Part shown: positions 16,397 through 23,491 of the stretch, piece after piece | Numbering within the stretch: position 1 is the first letter of the stretch | Layout of the letters: each line of letters starts with the position of its first letter | Source: PSLL01 sp964389705 | Lineage (GTDB): Bacteria > Desulfobacterota_D > UBA1144 > Nemesobacterales > CSP1-2 | Direction: 5' to 3' | DNA: 61,713 nt | Assembly: GCA_964389705.1 (NCBI GenBank) | Contig: CAYMEO010000003.1 | Coordinates: 1 to 61,713 of the forward strand | Made by a program: the position numbers and the translations under genes | Notes under the pieces: generated by a model | What the model saw: only the letters and a program-made list of their open reading frames with translations | Databases searched by the model: none | Told to the model about the DNA's origin: nothing

Positions 16397-17212
16397 ATGA
16401 AAAGTACAAAGACATACGGATTAATTACCTTAATCCTCTCGACTTTAGGAATAACGCTCTCTGTATATCTAACTTACCTTTATTATGCAAAGGCCCAGGC
16501 TACATTTTGTGCCATAGGCTCTGGCTGTGATACTGTGAGAGAAAGCCCCTATTCTGCAATTCTTGGAATTCCGGTATCGGTTTTCGGCATTATCGGATAT
16601 TTATCCATTTTTATATTATCTCTTGTATCTGTTTCATATAGTAGGACTAGGTGGCTTCTACTCTATTTTCTCTCTTTAGTGGGATTCGTTTTTTCTGCTT
16701 ATCTCACATACGTTGAGCTTTTTGTTATAAAGGCCGTCTGCTCGTATTGCGTGGCTTCGGCATTTATAATTACTGGCATTTTAATTACACTGCTAATAAG
16801 AAGGCCTGAGCCCTTGCCAGGAAATTCACTTATAAAGCTTGTCTTTATAAGCGGAGCCATAGTTGTGTCTGTTCTTTTAGCTTCTGTTTTTCTACAATCA
16901 AAAAGTCTGAGTGCTGGTTCAAAAGATACATGGCAAGTAGGTCTTGCAAAACACCTCACAGAAATAGGGGCCACTATGTATGGTGCATATTGGTGTCCCC
17001 ATTGTATGGAGCAGAAGGGGCTTTTTGGAGAGGCTTTTAAATATATTAAATACGTTGAGTGTGATCCCGGAGGAAAGGAAGCAAACCCGACTCTGTGCTA
17101 TGAAAAGGGTATAAAGGTGTATCCTACATGGGAGATAAGAGGAAGCTTCTATCCGGGGGTAAGATCGCTTGAAGAATTATCTAATCTTTCGGGATATAAG
17201 GAGATAGAATAA
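16397..17212 (+). CDS. VKOR family protein fused to a thioredoxin-like domain
   Basis: A 271-residue disulfide-forming membrane enzyme. Residues 1-145 have four to five helices with the loop Cys pair CAIGSGC, the Ser/Thr segment and the active CSYC (CxxC) near residue 116. A periplasmic thioredoxin-like domain carries YWCPHC (CxxC) near residue 197 and a further Cys pair in YVECDPGG and TLCYEKG. VKOR reoxidises the thioredoxin domain by passing electrons to quinone; together they replace DsbA/DsbB. Similar bacterial VKOR-Trx fusions are well known. Its stop overlaps the next ATG by one nucleotide. Location after sodC fits oxidative folding of exported metalloproteins. Confidence 0.93.
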   Translation: MKSTKTYGLITLILSTLGITLSVYLTYLYYAKAQATFCAIGSGCDTVRESPYSAILGIPVSVFGIIGYLSIFILSLVSVSYSRTRWLLLYFLSLVGFVFSAYLTYVELFVIKAVCSYCVASAFIITGILITLLIRRPEPLPGNSLIKLVFISGAIVVSVLLASVFLQSKSLSAGSKDTWQVGLAKHLTEIGATMYGAYWCPHCMEQKGLFGEAFKYIKYVECDPGGKEANPTLCYEKGIKVYPTWEIRGSFYPGVRSLEELSNLSGYKEIE

Positions 17213-17490
17213 TGATAAAACACATTGTGATGTGGCGACTTAAAGATTTTGCGAATGGTGCGAATAAAGGGGAGAATGCAAAGGGGTTAAAAAGCCTTCT
17301 TGAATCCCTTAAAAGCAAAATCAGTGAAATCAAGCACATTGAAGTTGGTATTAACATCAATCCATCCGANNNNNNNNNNNNNNNNNNNNNNNNNNNNNNN
17401 NNNNNNNNNNNNNNNNNNNNNNNNNNNNNNNNNNNNNNNNNNNNNNNNNNNNNNNNNNNNNNNNNNNNNTTTGTAGATTCTTTTATATAG
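17212..17490 (+). CDS. Dabb (stress-responsive alpha/beta barrel) protein, interrupted by assembly gap
   Basis: The N-terminal half reads IKHIVMWRLKDFA, then KSLLESLKSKI and IKHIEVGININ, typical of Dabb proteins (small dimeric barrels of unknown enzymatic role). The middle is an N run. After the gap, FVDSFI and a stop resemble the usual C-terminus of Dabb proteins. The true length cannot be known because the 100-N spacer is conventional. It starts inside the VKOR stop codon, so it is the last gene of this operon. Confidence 0.72.
   Translation: MIKHIVMWRLKDFANGANKGENAKGLKSLLESLKSKISEIKHIEVGININPSXXXXXXXXXXXXXXXXXXXXXXXXXXXXXXXXXXFVDSFI
17370..17469. other. assembly gap (100 N)
   Basis: Exactly 100 consecutive N bases. 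This is the customary placeholder for a scaffold join of unknown size, so sequence or even genes could be missing here. It lies inside the Dabb gene. Confidence 0.99.
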
Positions 17491-17505
17491 CAATGTCAAT
17501 TAATC

Positions 17506-17542
17506 TCATTGAATTCTTATCAATCTTGATAAATCTCAATGA
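17506..17542. repeat. nested inverted repeat downstream of the metal block
   Basis: Outer arms TCATTGA (17506-17512) and TCAATGA (17536-17542) enclose inner arms TTATCA (17517-17522) and TGATAA (17527-17532) around the 4-nt loop ATCT. It lies just after the Dabb stop. It is AT-rich and without a clear T-tract, so it may act as a weak terminator or a binding site. Confidence 0.5.
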
Positions 17543-17619
17543 ATCTCTATTATTCTTTTGTTAACTCTGTTCTTGGGTCAATGAATTGAAGTTTGGGAGT
17601 TAATATAGGCAAATACGGA

Positions 17620-17649
17620 TTGACAAGCATATCTCTTAAAGCGTAATAT
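17620..17649 (+). promoter_or_regulatory. promoter of the MerR-like gene, leaderless type
   Basis: TTGACA (17620-17625), an 18-nt spacer and TAATAT (17644-17649). Only 8 nt separate the -10 box from the ATG at 17658, and no Shine-Dalgarno is present, so transcription would start at or next to the start codon. Confidence 0.75.
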
Positions 17650-17657
17650 CTCTTTCT

Positions 17658-18383
17658 ATGGCCGAAATGACAATTGAAGAAATCATCAAAGAAGCAAAAA
17701 AAAGAAAGATCGATCTCGGAGCTGATCCTGCAAAGACGATAAAATTTTATACTAAGCTGGGCTTTATTCCAGAGCCCACAATCAGAAAGATCAAGGACGC
17801 TAATAAAAGGAGGACGACTACGCTCTACTATCCTGAATCTACCCTCGATAGGCTGGCCCATATAAAGGCCCTCAAATCCCAGGGGCTTTCTCTAGATGAG
17901 ATTCGCGACAGCTTTGCACTTGAGTATGTGCAAAATGCACTGAGAGATCTTTTAAGCCGCGCCGATGATGAGAAGATAAGACAGCTTGCCCGCATTATAG
18001 GGAGTAAGGAAAATGAGCTTGAGGCGATAATAGAAGCCCCACTTGTTTATATCATTGAGGGGATGTCTCAGGAGGAGGCAAAAAGGCTCCTTACATTATT
18101 CTGTGGCGTTGCATTCTATGACCTTCTTGAGGCACAGAGGGCGCTTGAGGAATTCAGATTAAACGATGCAAGGAAGGCGCTTTTTAGGGCTATATTCTAC
18201 AACTCGATAGCTGTCCTCAGGCTTGCCCGCACAACAGGCGATTCAAAGCTTGAGTCTACGGCATCTGAGGTCTATGAGAAGGTGGTTCTCGATCCAATAC
18301 GCAAGGCGAGCGAGCGTGTAAGAAAGGAGTTTATAAACTCTGTCGAGGCATACCTTAGAGAGAAAGGGGGCTCAAGGGGCTAA
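17658..18383 (+). CDS. MerR-like helix-turn-helix regulator
   Basis: A 241-residue soluble protein. Residues about 25-90 look like a MerR-type winged helix: KTIKFYTKLGFIPEPTI, then TTTLYYPESTLDRLAHIKAL and GLSLDEIRDSF. The remaining 150 residues are predicted helical and rich in charged residues, without Cys or other clear metal ligands, so the effector is unknown. The unusual N-terminal 24 residues precede the HTH. It could be transcribed through from the metal block, but it has its own strong promoter. It converges with the ACP gene, which ends on the opposite strand directly at its stop (18383/18384). Confidence 0.7.
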   Translation: MAEMTIEEIIKEAKKRKIDLGADPAKTIKFYTKLGFIPEPTIRKIKDANKRRTTTLYYPESTLDRLAHIKALKSQGLSLDEIRDSFALEYVQNALRDLLSRADDEKIRQLARIIGSKENELEAIIEAPLVYIIEGMSQEEAKRLLTLFCGVAFYDLLEAQRALEEFRLNDARKALFRAIFYNSIAVLRLARTTGDSKLESTASEVYEKVVLDPIRKASERVRKEFINSVEAYLREKGGSRG

Positions 18384-18635
18384 TCACATACGTTTGGATA
18401 TATAGTCGGCAATTGTGTTGATGTCTTTGATAAGCTCTGGGTTGATTTCGCTTTCATCTATATTTATATGAAACTCTTCTTCAAGTGCCACTGTTAGCTC
18501 TAATGTGGCTACAGAATCAGTCCCTACTCCAAACTCAATAAGGGGAGTATCATCTCCTATATCTTCTGGATTAACCCCCTGAAGCATTTTATTAATTAAG
18601 ACCTTCTTTATTCTGGCTTTTATATCATTATTCAT
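18384..18635 (-). CDS. acyl carrier protein
   Basis: An 83-residue acidic carrier protein. The phosphopantetheine attachment Ser is in FGVGTDSVATLEL (DSV in place of the usual DSL), followed by ALEEEFHINIDESE, a typical helix II-III segment. It lies 28 nt downstream of the adenylate-forming ligase gene, forming a two-gene unit that would load an acyl or amino-acyl group on the carrier. It is a specialised ACP rather than the housekeeping AcpP, because there is no fatty-acid gene nearby. Confidence 0.88.
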   Translation of the reverse strand: MNNDIKARIKKVLINKMLQGVNPEDIGDDTPLIEFGVGTDSVATLELTVALEEEFHINIDESEINPELIKDINTIADYISKRM

Positions 18636-18662
18636 GTGATTATACGTATGTGCTAAATAGGG

Positions 18663-20129
18663 TCATTTTAAGTACTCCCTTAGGATCTTTCCTGTAGGGC
18701 TTTTTGGGATCTCGTCCCTGAATTCGATTATTCGAGGGATCTTAAAATCCGATATACGGCCTTTGCAGTAATTGTGTACCTCTTTAATATCCATATCCTC
18801 TCTTGCTACTATTACTGCCTTCACAGATTCATTTCCGTATTTGTCTTTAACGCCAAGAATGGCTACGTCTTTGATCTTAGGGTGCCTCAATAGTAGATTC
18901 TCTATCTCTATTGGGTCAACCTTATTGCCGGCAACATTTATGATCAGTTTTTTCCGACCCACAATGTATATATAACCCTCCTCATCTATTCTTCCTAAAT
19001 CTCCTGTGAAGTAGTATCCGTCTCTGAAAGACCTTTCTGTCTCCTCGGGTAGGCCGTAATATCCAGTTGTCATCGAGGGGCTTTTTACGGCTATCTCTCC
19101 GACCTCATTTGTATTGGCCTCGGTTCCATCGTCTCTAAAAATCCTCACCTCAACGTTCTTAACAGGTAGTCCTACAGAATCGAATCTCTTTTCATCTCCT
19201 AGGTTTATTGAAATCACGCCCGTTTCTGTAGAGCCGTAGAACTGCCTTGGGTATATGCTGAATCTCTCGTGGAATTTATAAAAGGTCTCTTTTGACAACG
19301 GGGCACCAGCAGAGATGACAAGCCGAAGGGATGAAAAATCTCTGGAATTGGGTAGAAATGTTTCTGCAATGACATTCAACATAAAAGGCACAGCAGGAAA
19401 GACTGTAATGGATTCGCCCTCTATTATATCAATTACCCTATTTCGATTGAATTCACCTAAGACGTACATTGAAGCGCCGACCTTTACTGCGCTTATGAAA
19501 TTCCCGAATCCATAGGTGTGTGAGAGAGGAACCGTAAAGAGAATCCTGTCTGCCTCAGTCCATCCTGTAGTTTGGGTATGGTTATTTGCAAGGGCAATGA
19601 GGTTAAGATGGGTTCGTGACACGCGCTTTGGCCTCCCCGTAGAGCCGGTTGAATAGAGGTAAATCGCCTCATCACTCGGCCTTATTGAGGTTTTGATATG
19701 GTTCTCAAAATTAACCTCTGAAAAAGACCAGTCTGTTTTCTCTCCTTTTATTACAACAACAGATGCACCTGTTGCGGCCATGGCCTTTTCTGCAACCGAT
19801 CTTAACCGGTCTTCTGTGATTAAAATCTTTACCTGGGAATGGGAAGCATAGAATTCGATTTCATTCTCTTTATATCCGGGATTTATGGGAACGGCGATTG
19901 CCCCGAGTCTGGATATACTAAAGAAGCTTATAATAAACTCGATTGAGTTGTGAAGTAGTATTGCAACCCTATCGCCGTATTGTGTTCCTCGGGAACTGAG
20001 AAAAGAAGATAGACTCCTTACCATCGAGTCAAGAGTTCCATAAGTAATTTTTCTGTCCCCTTCTATGACGGCTATTCTACCCGGGTGTTTTTCCACAGTT
20101 GATAGAAATAGATCTGATATGGTATCCAT
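18663..20129 (-). CDS. AMP-dependent acyl ligase (adenylate-forming)
   Basis: A 488-residue ANL superfamily enzyme. Motifs: YLYSTGSTGRPKRVSRTH (A3 P-loop), YGSTETG (A5), YYFTGDLGRIDEEGYIYIVGR (A7/A8 hinge) and the catalytic Lys in PKSPTGKILR (A10). It activates a carboxylate with ATP and, given the adjacent ACP, probably transfers it to that carrier. It is shorter than acyl-CoA synthetases and similar in length to fatty-acyl-ACP or amino-acid-ACP ligases. GAGGG lies about 4-9 nt before the ATG. The substrate cannot be told from sequence. Confidence 0.88.
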   Translation of the reverse strand: MDTISDLFLSTVEKHPGRIAVIEGDRKITYGTLDSMVRSLSSFLSSRGTQYGDRVAILLHNSIEFIISFFSISRLGAIAVPINPGYKENEIEFYASHSQVKILITEDRLRSVAEKAMAATGASVVVIKGEKTDWSFSEVNFENHIKTSIRPSDEAIYLYSTGSTGRPKRVSRTHLNLIALANNHTQTTGWTEADRILFTVPLSHTYGFGNFISAVKVGASMYVLGEFNRNRVIDIIEGESITVFPAVPFMLNVIAETFLPNSRDFSSLRLVISAGAPLSKETFYKFHERFSIYPRQFYGSTETGVISINLGDEKRFDSVGLPVKNVEVRIFRDDGTEANTNEVGEIAVKSPSMTTGYYGLPEETERSFRDGYYFTGDLGRIDEEGYIYIVGRKKLIINVAGNKVDPIEIENLLLRHPKIKDVAILGVKDKYGNESVKAVIVAREDMDIKEVHNYCKGRISDFKIPRIIEFRDEIPKSPTGKILREYLK

Positions 20130-20232
20130 TTTTCCCTCTTTTTATTTAACCGCGAATTGGCACAAGTATTCACAAGTAATTTAAATCTCTTTCATTCACG
20201 TTCATTAATCATTGGCTAATTAATCATCCCTT

Positions 20233-21267
20233 TTAAGGATACATCCCCGGCGATTTGAGACCTTCGTCCTCAGGGAAATCGAACATGATATTCATGTTCT
20301 GAACTGCCTGACCTGCTGCTCCTTTGCCAAGGTTATCAAGAGCGGTAATGGATATAAATGTATCCCCTTGAAATCCGATTCCTATGTCACAGAAATTTGA
20401 GAATCTCACGTTTTTTATTGTGGGGAACTTCTCTTTCTTATAGATTCTAACAAAAGGGCTTTCGCCGTAATACTGTCTATACAATTCCACAATGATTTCT
20501 TCGCTCCTTTCTTCTTTGAGTTTAGTATACATAGTTGTTAATATCCCTCGGTTAATAGGAATCATATATGGAATAAAGGTAACGCCAATTGAGGTGCCTC
20601 CCAGATTTGAGATTTCCTGTTCCATTTCAGGTTTCTGACGGTGTCCTTTTACTGCATATGCCGAAACAGATTCGCTAGCCTCGGAGTAATGGACATCAAG
20701 CGACGGTGCCCTCCCTGCACCTGTGATACCTGATTTTGAATCTACAATTACGGAATCTTTCAGAAGACCCTTTGAGAGTAGTGGAGCCAATCCGAGAATG
20801 ACCCCAGTTGAGAAGCAGCCCGGATTTGCAACGAGTCTTGCATCCCTTATCTTTTCTCTATAGATCTCTGGAAGGCCATATACAGCTTCTTTGAGGAGAT
20901 CTCTGTAGACGTGTTTGGATTTATACCAGGTTTCATATGTGGCTGAATCCTTGATTCTAAAGTCTGCACTGAAATCAATCACACGCGCTCCGGACTGTAT
21001 GAGTTTTCTTACAAAATGCACTGATGTGCCATGAGGAAGACATGAAAAGGCTAGGTCAACCCTACTGAGGTTTCCCATTTGAGCTATTTTGGTGCACTCT
21101 ATATCTAAAAACTCTCGAAACTGTGGAAAGACCTCACATATCTTCTTCCCGGAGAACTTCTCAGATGTGAGCCATGAGATTTCAACCTCCGGATGTCTCA
21201 ACAGCAGCCTAATTAGCTCAACTCCTGTGTAACCTGTAGCCCCTAGAATCCCAACCTTCAGTTTCAT
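20233..21267 (-). CDS. argC: N-acetyl-gamma-glutamyl-phosphate reductase
   Basis: Reduces N-acetylglutamyl phosphate to the semialdehyde with NADPH in arginine synthesis. The NADP motif GATGYTGVELIRLL starts at residue 8, and the catalytic Cys lies in NPGCFSTG near residue 149. A conserved His lies in VKGHRQKPEMEQE. Length 344 is normal for the long ArgC type. No other arg genes are adjacent. It is 104 nt upstream (in transcription order) of the acyl ligase gene on the same strand. Confidence 0.95.
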   Translation of the reverse strand: MKLKVGILGATGYTGVELIRLLLRHPEVEISWLTSEKFSGKKICEVFPQFREFLDIECTKIAQMGNLSRVDLAFSCLPHGTSVHFVRKLIQSGARVIDFSADFRIKDSATYETWYKSKHVYRDLLKEAVYGLPEIYREKIRDARLVANPGCFSTGVILGLAPLLSKGLLKDSVIVDSKSGITGAGRAPSLDVHYSEASESVSAYAVKGHRQKPEMEQEISNLGGTSIGVTFIPYMIPINRGILTTMYTKLKEERSEEIIVELYRQYYGESPFVRIYKKEKFPTIKNVRFSNFCDIGIGFQGDTFISITALDNLGKGAAGQAVQNMNIMFDFPEDEGLKSPGMYP

Positions 21268-21345
21268 TCTTCTTGTTACCTGAGTTTAGATTTTGACTAG
21301 GCTCTATTAATTGTAAACAGTAATATGTCTAATTTCTAATAAAAC

Positions 21346-22566
21346 TTATTTTTTTAGACCGCTGGACTCAAGCTTTACCTTAATCCATCCCGGTTGTCTT
21401 TCATCAAAGGCCTTATATGCGTCAATAGCCGCGGTGAGGGGTTCAACATGGGTGAGAACCTGTGATGGATCAATAGTGCCAACACGAACCATATTGATGA
21501 GTAAAGGGATGTACTTATGGTGATTGCAGATTCCCATATTGACCTTTATATTCTTATTGAGTGCAATGCCTATGGGAAAGAATCGGGCTGTTTGAGGATA
21601 GCTACCGATAATAGAGAGGGTTCCTGCCTTTGCTAAGGCCTCGACCGCCCATGACAGGGCCTGAGAGGGGGCATCACCCGGATGCCAGTTACCATGGGGG
21701 TTGGTCTCAGGGGCAACCTCCTCAATCTCTTCCTCGAATCTTTCTCCCTGATCTCCTGTCTTATTAGCGGCAGGACCCTGATGTGGGCGTTCTGCGTCAA
21801 CACCAACTGCATCTATAGCACAGTCAACGCCTATACCGCCGGTGAGCTGTTGTATCAACTCGATTGGATCGTCGGAATTAAAGTCTATTATCTCGGCTCC
21901 TTGCGATTGCGCCATCTCAAGGCGTGAGGGAATTGTATCAATTGCCAGAATACGACCGGCTCCAAGGAGCTTGGCACTTGCAATGACAAACTGGCCAACT
22001 GGACCGCATCCAAAAACCGCAACCGTGTTACCTGGATGAATCTCGGCTAGTTTTGCTCCAAAGTAGCCGGTAGGTAGAATATCGGATATAACTATTGCCT
22101 GATCATCTATTATATCGTCGGGGAGTTTAAAGAGCCCAACATTGGCATAAGGAATGCGAGCCTTCTCGGCCTGAAGACCATTGAATACCCCGCTCCCTTC
22201 TGGTCCACCAAAAAAGGCAGGGCCAGATTTAGGTCCATTGGGATTGGCATTATCACATTGAGCATAGTATCCGGCACGACAGTATGGGCAAAATCCACAG
22301 GCAATGATAGAGGGAATAACAACCCGATCCCCAACCCTCAGATTTCGTATCCCCTTCCCAATCTCTTCAACAATACCTACCCCCTCATGTCCTAGGATTG
22401 TGCCTGGCCTCATTCCGCTTTTTGTTCCACGTATCATGTGTAGATCGGTTCCGCAGATTGCGCTTGCAGTGAGGCGAACTATGGCATCAGTAGGCTCTAG
22501 AATCTTTGGTTCGGGAACCTCATCAAGGCGAATATCACCAACTCTGTAAAAGACAACTGCTTTCAT
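21346..22566 (-). CDS. zinc-dependent alcohol/formaldehyde dehydrogenase
   Basis: A 406-residue medium-chain dehydrogenase. The catalytic zinc Cys lies in SAICGTDLHMI and the His-Glu in GHEGVG. The structural zinc loop CGFCPYCRAGYYAQC has four Cys. The Rossmann motif GCGPVGQFVIA precedes a long insertion (about residues 255-310, rich in Glu, Pro, Asn), typical of the glutathione-independent formaldehyde-dehydrogenase-like subgroup. The AGGAGG site lies about 14 nt upstream of ATG 22566. The region upstream holds copy A of the dispersed element. Substrate is inferred at class level only. Confidence 0.87.
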   Translation of the reverse strand: MKAVVFYRVGDIRLDEVPEPKILEPTDAIVRLTASAICGTDLHMIRGTKSGMRPGTILGHEGVGIVEEIGKGIRNLRVGDRVVIPSIIACGFCPYCRAGYYAQCDNANPNGPKSGPAFFGGPEGSGVFNGLQAEKARIPYANVGLFKLPDDIIDDQAIVISDILPTGYFGAKLAEIHPGNTVAVFGCGPVGQFVIASAKLLGAGRILAIDTIPSRLEMAQSQGAEIIDFNSDDPIELIQQLTGGIGVDCAIDAVGVDAERPHQGPAANKTGDQGERFEEEIEEVAPETNPHGNWHPGDAPSQALSWAVEALAKAGTLSIIGSYPQTARFFPIGIALNKNIKVNMGICNHHKYIPLLINMVRVGTIDPSQVLTHVEPLTAAIDAYKAFDERQPGWIKVKLESSGLKK

Positions 22567-22602
22567 ATACCTCTGTTAACCTCCTAGTTGTGTATTTTTA
22601 TC

Positions 22603-22732
22603 GCAATGTTTATACCAGTACCTTCGGTGATTGTTAATCCAATTTTTATAGTGGATTATAAGGGAGATGCCCAAAAGTTATACATGTCTGCATAGTAATA
22701 TACCGCGATAGGTGGGTAAATTTGCACAAGAT
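22603..22732. repeat. dispersed intergenic element, copy A
   Basis: This segment aligns with 57035-57178. Shared blocks are GCAATGTTTATACCAG at its left end (57037 on: GCAATGTTCATACCAG), TTAATC, TTATAAG, then TAGTAATA (22693-22700), a 10-nt spacer of different sequence, and GGTGGGTAAATTTGCACAAG ending at 22732. Its ends are imperfect inverted repeats (left GCAATGTTTATACC, right end reversed GCAAATTTACCCACC). It occupies the 323-nt gap between the divergent adh and membrane protein genes, upstream of both. It may be a MITE-like repeat or a shared promoter-leader. Confidence 0.7.
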
Positions 22733-22889
22733 GAAGGGCTCTCTTGGTCAGACCTTGACTGTGGATTTTATTCTATGGTATGACTTTGTCCGAGCCATAA
22801 TCCATACCTGGGTTTATCAATCTTTCATATTTGTCCCAACTCCTATTTGATCGAGAATATGAAAAACACTTTAAGGAGGATGAGCCATT

Positions 22890-23252
22890 ATGTTTGAGCA
22901 CCGAAAAGACAAATTGCTTCCACGATCTGCCTTTATTGCTCGTCTTATGTGGAGTACTGGTATTGCTTTGGGGCTTGTTGTTATATCACTCGCAATGGGC
23001 ACATTCGGGTATCATGAAACACTCAGTCTTCCATGGGTAGATGCCGTATTAAACGCTGCAATGATTCTAACAGGGATGGGGCCTGTAAATCAGATAAATA
23101 CCACTTCTGGGAAGTTATTTGCCACTTTTTATGCGCTCTATAGTGGTGTAGCATTTCTCTCAACAGCTGCCGTCCTTTTTGCACCGCTAGTACACCGATT
23201 TCTCCATAAATTTCATTTAGAGTTGGAGGATACAGATAAATCGGAGAATTAG
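22890..23252 (+). CDS. small three-helix membrane protein, unknown
   Basis: A 120-residue inner-membrane protein with helices near residues 16-37, 47-62 and 76-99, a short polar loop INTTSGK, and a C-terminal tail HRFLHKFHLELEDTDKSEN. The segment LTGMGPV resembles proteins annotated only as uncharacterised membrane proteins related to ion-channel pores. I cannot assign a function. AAGGAGG at 22873-22879 lies 10 nt before ATG 22890; the longer in-frame alternatives lack this. A terminator follows at 23427. Confidence 0.68.
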   Translation: MFEHRKDKLLPRSAFIARLMWSTGIALGLVVISLAMGTFGYHETLSLPWVDAVLNAAMILTGMGPVNQINTTSGKLFATFYALYSGVAFLSTAAVLFAPLVHRFLHKFHLELEDTDKSEN

Positions 23253-23426
23253 AGTATCCAAAACGATTTAGTATTGTTTTTGGACTAATTGATAACAGGA
23301 CAAATAAAGTCCATTGAAATAAAACCGCAAATTGATATATAGAGAATAGAGAGGAAAATATTAAGACTTACAGCTATCTTAAATTAAAGATTTTGTATAT
23401 TCTCCGGCTGGTCATTGCCCGGGAGG

Positions 23427-23459
23427 GGGCGTATGATATTATTCGCCCAGTTATTTTTA
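23427..23459 (+). terminator. rho-independent terminator
   Basis: GGGCG (23427-23431) and CGCCC (23444-23448) form a 5-bp GC stem with a 12-nt AT loop, followed by AGTTATTTTTAT. It lies 175 nt after the small membrane protein gene on the + strand. Confidence 0.55.
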
Positions 23460-23491
23460 TGACTGCTTGAAACAAGCGGAGACCTTGGCAA

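Noticed and set aside
17496..17560. CRISPR-like short repeats (AATCTCAATGAATCTC)
   Set aside because: These are arms of a nested inverted repeat, not regularly spaced direct repeats.
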